From NCBI GenBank assembly GCA_913773715.1, contig CAJYHD010000845.1:1-5295 (forward strand): a stretch of DNA of 5,295 bases. The letters run 5' to 3'. How positions within the stretch are numbered: position 1 is the first letter of the stretch; the number at the start of each line of letters is the position of its first letter. The notes beneath the pieces are model-generated. The model did no database searches, was not told the DNA's origin, and saw nothing but the letters and a program-made list of their open reading frames with translations. This DNA is from an uncultured Sphingobium sp. (lineage in GTDB: Bacteria > Pseudomonadota > Alphaproteobacteria > Sphingomonadales > Sphingomonadaceae). Below are positions 1 to 5,295 of this stretch, one piece after another. Made by a program: the position numbers and the translations under genes.

Positions 1-492
1 GCGCTTACGGGCAGCTTCCTTGAGTTGGTCTGGCGCTATTGGCTTGCCATCCAAGCCATACACATCGATTCCCAGCAGCATGGCGACTATGGCGAGGTCA
101 TCCTCGGCTTCGGCATGGACGCTGCGCACCCCCGGAAGGATAGCCCAGGGGTCGCAGGGCAAGGGCAGCCACCTGCCGACCGGCGGCGGAGACGTCGGCA
201 CCGGTGTCGCGGCCGGCAGGATGCCGATCTGATCAGAATCTAGTCCGGCGATCAGGGCGGCGGAGATCGGCACCCCTTCCCGCACCACAACCAGAAGTCC
301 CTGCGGCCGATGGCCCCAATATTCACCGCCGACGCGGGCCTGCGCGATCCGGGCCAGCACGTCGTCATCGACGAGCGTCGTTCCCGCTTCCGCCGCAACG
401 CTGATCGCGCCAGTATCCGCCGTCACGCCCGGAAAGGGCGGCGAGCGCAGGAACGGGCGATTATCGCGCGTGAAAATAGCGTCCCCGTTCAT
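1..492 (-). CDS. Capsule polysaccharide KpsC/KpsS-like protein, N-terminal part (3' end outside window)
   Basis: An uninterrupted frame of 164 codons runs from ATG at 492-490 to the window edge. It was read by reverse-complementing the sequence. Residues 12-18 read RPFLRSP, followed by PFPG at 19-22; a PPFPG-type segment occurs in capsule polysaccharide proteins of the KpsC/LipA family, which are beta-Kdo transferases making the lipid linker of exported capsule. Near the visible end, VHAEAEDDLAIVAMLLGIDV resembles the stretch in that family that ends in a conserved LLGKPV-like turn. Both resemblances come from memory and are short. The ATG is the only usable start: the upstream frame meets TAA after about 15 codons with no other start codon. 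The ribosome site is poor (AGGGG only three bases from the ATG, or AGAG further up). It follows the glycosyltransferase gene by 58 nt, which fits a surface-polysaccharide role. The start and frame are solid; the family call is tentative. Confidence 0.5.
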   Translation of the reverse strand, partial: MNGDAIFTRDNRPFLRSPPFPGVTADTGAISVAAEAGTTLVDDDVLARIAQARVGGEYWGHRPQGLLVVVREGVPISAALIAGLDSDQIGILPAATPVPTSPPPVGRWLPLPCDPWAILPGVRSVHAEAEDDLAIVAMLLGIDVYGLDGKPIAPDQLKEAARKR

Positions 493-550
493 TGCCCCTG
501 CTCTTGTCCGGCCCCTTGATCGACGGGCCTTTTCCCCTTAGACGCCGCGA

Positions 551-1855
551 TCACCGCCAAGCCGTTACTGTGACATCCTCCAGCAAGTCCATGACCTTGT
601 CGAAATAAGCGGGCCATGTCGGTGCGCGCCACGTCGATATGCGCTCGAGCTGCGCCGCGCGCTGGGGCGATTGGGGGTCGGCATAGGCGCGGATCGCGCG
701 CATCCAGCCGATGCCGTCGAGCGGATCGATATAGTCGGGCGCGTCGCCGCCGACCTCGCGATGCGCGCTGATGTTGCTGCACAGTACCGGCACGCCAGCG
801 CCCAGCGCCTCCACCACCGGCATGCCGAAGCCTTCGATGAAGGAGGGCATGACCATCGCGCGGGCATTGGCGACCAGCGCCTGCATGCGCGTGTCGGACA
901 CTTCGCCCGCCTCGATCACATGATCACGCAGGATGTCGGCGCGTTCGAGAATGTCGATGACGTTTTCGTTTTCCCAGCCGCGCCGCCCGATCAGCACCAG
1001 CACCGGCGCGGCATCGCCCTGCTCCTCGACCAGACGCCGCCAGACGTTGAGCAGCAGCAGGTGGTTCTTTCGCGGCTCTATGGTCGAGATATAGACGAAG
1101 TAAGGGCGCTTCGGCACATCCTCGTCCCGCGCACCGAAGATATCAGGCGCGTCCGCCCCGAAATGCGCGACCGTGGTCGTGCGGCCCTCATAGCCGCCGG
1201 TCAGATGCGGGGCGAGCGCGTCCAGCGTCGCCTGGCTGTTGCCGATGATGCCGCAGGCGTGGCGGTCGATCGTGCGTACGCGCTTCAGATGCTCGCGCGC
1301 GCCGCCGGGCCTCGCATATTCAGGATGGCTGAGCGGGATGACGTCATGCGCCAGCGTGACGAACTTGGCACCCTCAGCGCGCAGGATCGCGCCGACCTTT
1401 TCAGCATCGTCCAGATGATGGGGCGAAACCTGGAGATAGATGCGCGGCCGGGTGGCGCGCGGCACCGGGCGCGGGCGGGTCGCGAACATGTGGCGGATGA
1501 TCGCCGCCCTGCCCGCCTTTTCTTCCGTTTCGGCGAGCGCCGCGTTGCGCCATTTGGATGCGGTGAAGGCCAGGAACTGGCGCACGGCGCTGCTGCTCAG
1601 GCGACCATAATAGCCGCCTGCGGGATGCACGGCAGCGAAGCTCAACCGATCGGGGATGCGCGCCAGCAGTTCGCGGGCATAGACGAACTCCACCCGGTCG
1701 ATCCCGGTCGGCGCTGGGTGGAAAGCGCGCGAGAGGAGCCGCGATACGTCGAGGACGATCTCCGCCTCTCCGCGCGCGCCGTCACGATGCGCGTGACCGG
1801 GCTTGGCGCGCAGGGCCAGCCGGGCGCCGGGAGCAACGAAGGGACGCAGAGCCAT
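551..1855 (-). CDS. GT4-type (family 1) glycosyltransferase
   Basis: A complete 434-residue protein likely to transfer a sugar from a nucleotide-sugar donor to a lipid-linked or polysaccharide acceptor at the cytoplasmic face of the inner membrane. The C-terminal half carries the donor-binding Rossmann domain: STIEPRKN at 257-264, VLVLIG at 285-290, and the GT4 signature PSFIEGFGMPVVEA at 337-350 with the EX7E pair Glu341 and Glu349. The N-terminal acceptor domain opens with VLDVSRL (34-40) and TGIDRVEFVY (50-59), a pattern common in capsule and exopolysaccharide glycosyltransferases. No membrane segment or signal peptide is visible. Residues 1-32 are an Arg/Ala/Gly-rich extension before the first beta strand, but no other start codon lies in between. 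ATG 1855 has a clear TAGGAG (1865-1870) nine bases upstream, so I keep it. It follows the HIT gene by 41 nt and precedes the capsule-like gene. Donor and acceptor cannot be told from sequence. Confidence 0.88.
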   Translation of the reverse strand: MALRPFVAPGARLALRAKPGHAHRDGARGEAEIVLDVSRLLSRAFHPAPTGIDRVEFVYARELLARIPDRLSFAAVHPAGGYYGRLSSSAVRQFLAFTASKWRNAALAETEEKAGRAAIIRHMFATRPRPVPRATRPRIYLQVSPHHLDDAEKVGAILRAEGAKFVTLAHDVIPLSHPEYARPGGAREHLKRVRTIDRHACGIIGNSQATLDALAPHLTGGYEGRTTTVAHFGADAPDIFGARDEDVPKRPYFVYISTIEPRKNHLLLLNVWRRLVEEQGDAAPVLVLIGRRGWENENVIDILERADILRDHVIEAGEVSDTRMQALVANARAMVMPSFIEGFGMPVVEALGAGVPVLCSNISAHREVGGDAPDYIDPLDGIGWMRAIRAYADPQSPQRAAQLERISTWRAPTWPAYFDKVMDLLEDVTVTAWR

Positions 1856-1864
1856 AGCGGGCGG

Positions 1865-1870
1865 CTCCTA
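1865..1870 (-). promoter_or_regulatory. Ribosome binding site of the glycosyltransferase gene
   Basis: TAGGAG on the minus strand lies nine bases before ATG 1855, in the 41-nt gap after the HIT gene. It supports the long N-terminal form, for which no other start codon exists before the first conserved strand. Confidence 0.7.
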
Positions 1871-1896
1871 TACCCCATAGGCGAAAAGGCAAGGCA

Positions 1897-2337
1897 TCAA
1901 AGCTGCGCGCGTATCTCTTGCGCCAGGGCTTCCAGCGCTGTCGGATCGGCCTGCCCGCCCGTGCCGTGCGCGGCGAAACCCTTGGGATCGCCTTCCCAGC
2001 GCGGCAGGATATGAACGTGGAGGTGGAAGATCGTCTGCCCGGCAGGCGAGCCGTTGAATTGCGCGATCTGGATGCCGTCTGGATCGAGCGCCGCGCGGAT
2101 GGCGGTAGCGACCTTTTTCGTCGTCGCCATGACCTGCGCCAGCGCTTCGTCCTCGATCTCCAGCAGGTTACGCGCCTTGGACCATTTGGAAATGACCAGC
2201 GCATGGCCGCGCGTCTGGGGCATGATGTCGAGGAAAGCGAAGGTCTTGTCGTCCTCGTAGATTTTGATCGAGGGGATCTTGCCTGCCAGGATCAGGGCGA
2301 AGACATTGCCGTCGTCATAGGTACCGTCGAGGCTCAT
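1897..2337 (-). CDS. HIT-family protein (histidine-triad nucleotide hydrolase/transferase-like)
   Basis: A 146-residue cytoplasmic protein of the histidine-triad family, whose members cleave nucleotide phosphoramidates, dinucleoside polyphosphates or adenylylated substrates; the exact substrate here is unknown. The triad HLHVHILP spans 105-112 with His105, His107 and His109; by family knowledge the middle His107 is the nucleophile. Other conserved parts are FLDIMPQTRGHALVISK (35-51) and FNGSPAGQ (94-101). The length fits single-domain HIT proteins slightly longer than HINT1. The N-terminal cysteines found in zinc-binding members are replaced (NVFALILAGKIPS, 11-23), so a structural zinc site is not expected. 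The start is supported by AAGGA at 2345-2349, seven bases upstream, which overlaps the stop codon of the CoA-transferase beta gene. The gap to that gene is 11 nt, so it is almost certainly in the same transcript and perhaps translationally coupled. Confidence 0.93.
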   Translation of the reverse strand: MSLDGTYDDGNVFALILAGKIPSIKIYEDDKTFAFLDIMPQTRGHALVISKWSKARNLLEIEDEALAQVMATTKKVATAIRAALDPDGIQIAQFNGSPAGQTIFHLHVHILPRWEGDPKGFAAHGTGGQADPTALEALAQEIRAQL

Positions 2338-2348
2338 GACTTGGTCCT

Positions 2349-2984
2349 TCAGGCGATATAGTGAGCGCTGGTCTTTTCGGCGACTTCCCCGGCCGTGACG
2401 CCGGGCGCGAGTTCGACGAGCTTGAACGGGCTGTCATGGTCGGTCCGCTGGAAAACGCAGAGGTCGGTGACGATCATGTCGACGACATTCTTGCCCGTCA
2501 GCGGCAGCGTGCATTCGGGGATGAATTTGGGGCTGCCGTCCTTGGACGTGTGCTCCATCACGACGATGATCTTCTTGACCCCTGCGACGAGGTCCATCGC
2601 GCCGCCCATGCCCTTGATCATCTTGCCGGGGATCATCCAGTTGGCGATGTCACCATTTTCCGCGACCTCCATCGCACCGAGGACGGTGAGGTCGATATGC
2701 CCGCCGCGGATCATCGCGAAGCTGTCCGACGAGGAGAAATAGGCCGACTGCGGCAGTTCACTGATCGTCTGCTTGCCCGCGTTGATAAGGTCGGGATCTT
2801 CCTCGCCCTCATAGGGGAAGGGGCCGATGCCGAGCATCCCGTTTTCGGACTGAAGCGTCACCTCTACCCCGGCGGGAATGTGATTGGCGACCAGAGTCGG
2901 GATGCCGATGCCGAGATTGACGTAGAAGCCGTCCTGCAATTCCTTCGCCGCGCGGGCGGCCATTTCGTCCCGGGTCCAGGCCAT
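2349..2984 (-). CDS. scoB: Succinyl-CoA:3-ketoacid CoA-transferase, beta subunit
   Basis: The beta subunit (211 residues) of a class I CoA-transferase that, with the alpha subunit, exchanges CoA between succinyl-CoA and acetoacetate or a related 3-oxoacid in the cytoplasm. It allows use of ketone bodies or breakdown products via acetoacetyl-CoA. Visible signatures are [15 protein letters not shown] (22-36) and [12 protein letters not shown] (46-57); Glu47 of the SENG motif matches the residue that carries CoA as a thioester in this family. [19 protein letters not shown] and GMGGAMDLV follow, as expected. The frame stays open to an ATG at 3017, but I choose ATG 2984: it gives the usual family N-terminus (MAWTRDEMA), has GGGGAG eight bases upstream, and begins 2 nt after the phosphatase stop, whereas 3017 would overlap that gene by 31 nt. 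The closely related PcaJ (3-oxoadipate CoA-transferase) is the alternative; substrate preference cannot be settled by eye. Its partner subunit lies upstream beyond an inserted phosphatase gene. Confidence 0.95.
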   Translation of the reverse strand: MAWTRDEMAARAAKELQDGFYVNLGIGIPTLVANHIPAGVEVTLQSENGMLGIGPFPYEGEEDPDLINAGKQTISELPQSAYFSSSDSFAMIRGGHIDLTVLGAMEVAENGDIANWMIPGKMIKGMGGAMDLVAGVKKIIVVMEHTSKDGSPKFIPECTLPLTGKNVVDMIVTDLCVFQRTDHDSPFKLVELAPGVTAGEVAEKTSAHYIA

Positions 2985-2986
2985 CG

Positions 2987-3865
2987 TCACTTCTCCCCAT
3001 CGGCGGGCAGTTCCCACCGCTTGTTCGTTGGAAACACATCGTCATAGCCGCCCTTGAGAGCGGAGCCGTAGACCGGATTGGGCAGTACGAACCAGCCGCG
3101 TCCCCACATCACGGAGACCGGCGTCGCGGCGGTACTTGCGCGGCGGGCGGTCACGCTCTGCCCGGCGGCGTTGAACAGGTCACTGAAGTCGCCGAGCTGG
3201 TCGCCGCCGAGCGCCACGACGCAATATTTGGCTGCGATGGTTGCGCGCCGTCCGTCCTTGCGCGATCCCATCGCGTCGTCGCCGGCAAGGTAAAGCGTTT
3301 GTCCGTGGACCGCATTGCCAAGGCCCGCCGCCTTGATCGCACGGGCGGTAGCGTCGGCATTGGCGGCGGCGCGGTTGGTGTTGAAGATGACGGTGACGCC
3401 CATCGATCGCAGCGCGGCGACGCCTTCGGCTGCGCCCGGCACCGCAGCTACCGCGCCCTCTCCCGTTTTCTCCCACCTGTCCCAATCCACAGCGTTCCAG
3501 CCCTTGCCGGTGCGGGCGTCGTGATATTCGAAGCCGAGATTGAGCATCACCGTCTCATCGACATCGAAGACGGCGGCGTAGGGCTTGGTGCCGCAGGGGA
3601 CGAAGGACGGCGCTTGCAAAGTCGCGCCGTCGGTCAGCACGACCGAACTTTCCGGGCGCACCCGCGTCTTGGCGCGGACGAAGTCGGTCAGCGCCTGCCA
3701 GGCCTGAACTGAGAGTGCGGACGCTTCGCCGGAGCCGTAGAGATATTGCATGCCCGCTGGCGGATCGGCGGGAGCAGGTGCGGATCGGCCCATCCGTGTC
3801 GTCGGCGCGCAGGCCGAGAGAACCGCCGCCGACGCCAGCGTCAGAATGCGGACGGCACCGGGCAT
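2987..3865 (-). CDS. Class C (e(P4)-like) HAD acid phosphatase, lipoprotein
   Basis: A 292-residue protein of the HAD superfamily, resembling bacterial class C acid phosphatases and the lipoprotein e(P4) 5'-nucleotidase family, which remove phosphate from nucleotides and other monoesters outside the cytoplasm. The N-terminus is a lipoprotein signal: short basic start, hydrophobic stretch, lipobox LSAC with Cys19 as lipid anchor, then a Pro/Ala-rich linker. HAD motif I is DVDET (Asp101, Asp103), motif II FNTNR (161-165), motif III Lys203 in SRKDGRR, and motif [10 protein letters not shown] with Asp222 and Asp226. The C-terminal LPNPVYGS (261-268 region) is also typical of this class. The frame is open far upstream to 4102 inside the alpha-subunit gene, but that extension is an Arg-rich shadow; ATG 3865 gives the signal peptide, overlaps the scoA stop by one base (TGATG) and has GGGAAG seven bases upstream. 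The gene sits between the two CoA-transferase subunit genes, which is odd for an exported enzyme. Substrate unknown. Confidence 0.9.
   Translation of the reverse strand: MPGAVRILTLASAAVLSACAPTTRMGRSAPAPADPPAGMQYLYGSGEASALSVQAWQALTDFVRAKTRVRPESSVVLTDGATLQAPSFVPCGTKPYAAVFDVDETVMLNLGFEYHDARTGKGWNAVDWDRWEKTGEGAVAAVPGAAEGVAALRSMGVTVIFNTNRAAANADATARAIKAAGLGNAVHGQTLYLAGDDAMGSRKDGRRATIAAKYCVVALGGDQLGDFSDLFNAAGQSVTARRASTAATPVSVMWGRGWFVLPNPVYGSALKGGYDDVFPTNKRWELPADGEK
2993..2998 (-). promoter_or_regulatory. Ribosome binding site deciding the scoB start
   Basis: GGGGAG lies eight bases before ATG 2984 and within the last codons of the phosphatase gene (Asp-Gly-Glu-Lys-stop). It decides for ATG 2984 over the in-frame ATG 3017 and suggests translation is coupled across the 2-nt gap. 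Confidence 0.75.
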
Positions 3866-4575
3866 CAGGCCGCTTCCCGCTGCCGCACCGTTTTGAATTC
3901 GATCTTCTTGTCGTACGGCGCGCCGACGATCATGCGCTTGACGTAGATGCCGGGCAGATGGATCGCATCGGGATCGAGGCTGCCGACCGGCACCACCTCC
4001 TCCACCTCCGCAACGCAGATTTTCGCTGCGGTCGCCATCGGCGCATTGAAGTTGCGCGCGGTCTTGCGGAAGATGAGGTTGCCGCTTTCGTCGGCCTTCC
4101 ACCCCTTGATGATGGCGACATCGGCGAAGATGCCGCGTTCGAGAATATAATCCTCGCCGTCGAAGCTCTTCACTTCCTTACCCTCAGCCACTTTCGTGCC
4201 GACCCCGGTCCTGGTGTAGAAGCCGGGGATTCCCGCCCCGCCCGCACGACAGCGTTCGGCCAGCGTTCCCTGCGGGCAGAATTCGACTTCCAGTTCGCCC
4301 GCAAGATATTGCCGCTCGAACTCCTTGTTCTCGCCGACATAGGAGGAGATCATCTTCTTGACCTGACGCGTGCGCAGCAGTTTGCCCAGCCCCTCGCCGT
4401 CGATCCCAGCATTGTTGGAGGCGATGGTGAGATCCTTGACGCCTGAGTCGCGGATGGCGTCGATCAGGCGCTCAGGGATTCCGCAGAGGCCGAAGCCGCC
4501 CGCGCAAAGCTGCATCCCGTCGAAAAGCAGGCCTTCGAGCGCGCTTGCGGCATCGGGGTAGAGCTTCTTCACCAT
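3865..4575 (-). CDS. scoA: Succinyl-CoA:3-ketoacid CoA-transferase, alpha subunit
   Basis: The alpha subunit (236 residues) of the class I CoA-transferase whose beta subunit is encoded at 2349-2984. The family glycine-rich CoA-binding segment is [10 protein letters not shown] (26-35), followed by SNNAG (53-57), a [19 protein letters not shown] stretch (81-99), [20 protein letters not shown] (101-120) and [11 protein letters not shown] (165-175). The LCGIPE wording is what I associate with succinyl-CoA:acetoacetate transferase more than with PcaI of the beta-ketoadipate pathway, though this is a soft distinction. The frame extends to an ATG at 4605, but ATG 4575 is preferred: it has a strong GAGGAG seven bases upstream, gives the normal N-terminus MVKKLYPDA and the usual length near 235. 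It is the first gene after an 85-bp gap behind thiG with a plausible promoter. Its stop overlaps the start of the phosphatase gene by one base. Confidence 0.95.
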   Translation of the reverse strand: MVKKLYPDAASALEGLLFDGMQLCAGGFGLCGIPERLIDAIRDSGVKDLTIASNNAGIDGEGLGKLLRTRQVKKMISSYVGENKEFERQYLAGELEVEFCPQGTLAERCRAGGAGIPGFYTRTGVGTKVAEGKEVKSFDGEDYILERGIFADVAIIKGWKADESGNLIFRKTARNFNAPMATAAKICVAEVEEVVPVGSLDPDAIHLPGIYVKRMIVGAPYDKKIEFKTVRQREAA

Positions 4576-4582
4576 GGCCTGT

Positions 4583-4588
4583 CTCCTC
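4583..4588 (-). promoter_or_regulatory. Ribosome binding site deciding the scoA start
   Basis: GAGGAG on the minus strand lies seven bases before ATG 4575. It decides for this start over the in-frame ATG at 4605, which would place the site inside the coding sequence. Confidence 0.8.
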
Positions 4589-4605
4589 GAATATCGTTGC
4601 CGCAA

Positions 4606-4619
4606 GCCATAGGCATGGC
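4606..4619. repeat. Small perfect inverted repeat over the candidate -10 region
   Basis: GCCAT-AGGC-ATGGC is a 5-bp perfect inverted repeat with a 4-nt centre that covers the candidate -10 hexamer of the scoA promoter. It could be half of an operator or chance; the arms are too short to decide. Confidence 0.25.
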
Positions 4620-4634
4620 CTCTGACCGCGTCAA
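4606..4634 (-). promoter_or_regulatory. Candidate sigma-70-type promoter upstream of scoA
   Basis: Read on the minus strand, TTGACG (4634-4629) matches the -35 consensus at five of six bases. A 17-nt spacer leads to TATGGC (4611-4606), which matches -10 at the first three bases only. It lies in the only sizeable gap of this part of the window, 31 bases before the scoA ATG, leaving a short leader that contains the ribosome site. The weak -10 is not unusual for alphaproteobacteria. This is pattern matching only; read-through from thiG is also possible. Confidence 0.45.
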
Positions 4635-4660
4635 TTTGCTGCGCGCGCGAAAACCGCCTG

Positions 4661-5295
4661 TCAGATTAGACCGGCGAGCGGGCTGGAAGGGTCGGCATAT
4701 AGGCGCTTGCCCATGCGTCCGGCACGATAGGCCATGCGTCCTGCCTCGACCCCCGCCTTCATCGCGGCGGCCATCAGGATCGGGTCCTTGGCTTCGGCGA
4801 TCGCCGTGTTCATGAGGACGCCGGTGCAGCCAAGCTCCATGGCTTGCGCCGCTTCGGACGCGGTGCCGACTCCCGCATCGACCAGAACCGGCAGCTTCGT
4901 GCCTTCGACGATCAGGCGGATCGTCACGCGGTTCTGGATGCCGAGGCCCGAGCCGATCGGTGCGCCCAAGGGCATGATCGCCACCGCACCCGCATCCTCC
5001 AACCGCTTGGCTGCGATCGGATCGTCGACGCAATAGACCATCGGCTTGAACCCTTCTTTGGCAAGAATTTCGGTCGCGCGAAGGGTTTCGACCATGTCGG
5101 GATATAGAGTGCGCGCCTCGCCCAGCACCTCCAACTTCACCAATTCCCAGCCACCCGCCTCACGCGCTAGACGCAGCGTGCGGATCGCGTCCTCGCCGGT
5201 AAAGCAGCCTGCCGTGTTGGGCAGGTAGGTAACCTTCTTCGGGTCGATATAGTCGGTCAGCATCGGCGCATTGGGATCGGACACGTTGACGCGGC
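4661..5295 (-). CDS. thiG: Thiazole synthase ThiG, C-terminal part (5' end outside window)
   Basis: About 210 C-terminal residues of thiazole synthase, the cytoplasmic enzyme that builds the thiazole phosphate of thiamine from 1-deoxyxylulose 5-phosphate, dehydroglycine or iminoglycine, and ThiS thiocarboxylate. The ThiG barrel is plain: [23 protein letters not shown] with the lysine (codon 5137-5135) that matches the Schiff-base lysine of the family, [20 protein letters not shown], and the phosphate-binding end [19 protein letters not shown] followed by [14 protein letters not shown]. The frame runs past the first possible start: the GTG at 5284 reads as an internal valine, preceded by codons for R-V-N, so the true start lies beyond the window. 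In some alphaproteobacteria ThiS is fused to the ThiG N-terminus; that cannot be judged here. It ends at TGA 4661-4663 with no clear terminator before the CoA-transferase gene. Confidence 0.97.
   Translation of the reverse strand, partial: RVNVSDPNAPMLTDYIDPKKVTYLPNTAGCFTGEDAIRTLRLAREAGGWELVKLEVLGEARTLYPDMVETLRATEILAKEGFKPMVYCVDDPIAAKRLEDAGAVAIMPLGAPIGSGLGIQNRVTIRLIVEGTKLPVLVDAGVGTASEAAQAMELGCTGVLMNTAIAEAKDPILMAAAMKAGVEAGRMAYRAGRMGKRLYADPSSPLAGLI

Noticed and set aside
510..529. Inverted repeat GGCCC/GGGCC in the gap between the glycosyltransferase and the left-hand gene
   Set aside because: Only five base pairs with a 10-nt loop and no T-run after it on the minus strand; not a credible intrinsic terminator.
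1856..1896. Possible promoter before the glycosyltransferase gene (TTGCCT and TATAGG)
   Set aside because: The spacing is only about 14 nt and the hexamers match poorly; read-through from the HIT gene is simpler.
671..2014. Long open frame of 447 codons on the plus strand, opposite the glycosyltransferase and HIT genes
   Set aside because: It is antisense to two genes with clear motifs; its translation is His/Arg/Ala/Asp-rich with no recognisable domain, as expected of the mirror frame of high-GC coding sequence. Codon-position GC statistics would settle it.
3866..4102. N-terminal extension of the phosphatase frame up to ATG 4102
   Set aside because: It overlaps scoA by 79 codons, is Arg/Gly-rich without structure, and would bury the lipoprotein signal peptide inside the protein.
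3715..4446. 243-codon plus-strand frame opposite scoA, and a similar 228-codon frame (2361-3047) opposite scoB
   Set aside because: Both mirror conserved CoA-transferase genes, show no motif or ribosome site, and have the Asp/Arg/His-rich composition typical of antisense shadows.
5282..5284. GTG as a possible start of thiG inside the window
   Set aside because: The codons before it continue the expected ThiG sequence (R-V-N-V-S-D), and a start there would remove the first strands of the barrel.

Overview
This is a GC-rich window (roughly 60-65% G+C by eye) in which every gene I can support lies on the minus strand. Transcription therefore runs from position 5295 towards position 1. The protein sequences suggest an alphaproteobacterium, most likely a sphingomonad (Sphingobium, Sphingopyxis, Novosphingobium or Sphingomonas type). 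This rests on the overall look of the ThiG, CoA-transferase and HIT proteins and on high-GC codon use; it is recognition, not a database match.

In transcription order the window holds: the C-terminal part of thiazole synthase ThiG (4661-5295, thiamine biosynthesis, 5' end outside the window); an 85-bp gap with a plausible sigma-70-type promoter; the alpha subunit of a succinyl-CoA:3-ketoacid CoA-transferase (3865-4575); a lipoprotein acid phosphatase of the class C / e(P4) type (2987-3865); the beta subunit of the same CoA-transferase (2349-2984); a HIT-family nucleotide hydrolase/transferase-like protein (1897-2337); a GT4-type glycosyltransferase (551-1855); and the N-terminal 164 codons of a protein that looks related to the KpsC/KpsS capsule family (1-492, 3' end outside the window).

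The block from scoA to the HIT gene is very compact: a 1-nt overlap, then a 2-nt gap, then an 11-nt gap, with ribosome binding sites inside or overlapping the preceding stop regions. It reads as one transcript, probably started from the promoter behind thiG. The two CoA-transferase subunits form one enzyme that moves CoA from succinyl-CoA to acetoacetate, yet their genes are separated by the phosphatase gene, whose product should be an exported lipoprotein. This split is the most unusual feature here. The last two genes, a glycosyltransferase and a capsule-like protein, suggest the edge of a surface-polysaccharide locus.

Coding density is high and no stretch over 100 bp lacks a gene. I found no RNA genes, insertion sequences, CRISPR arrays or convincing terminators. 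Most of the window is ordinary housekeeping sequence; I see no clear new biological system.
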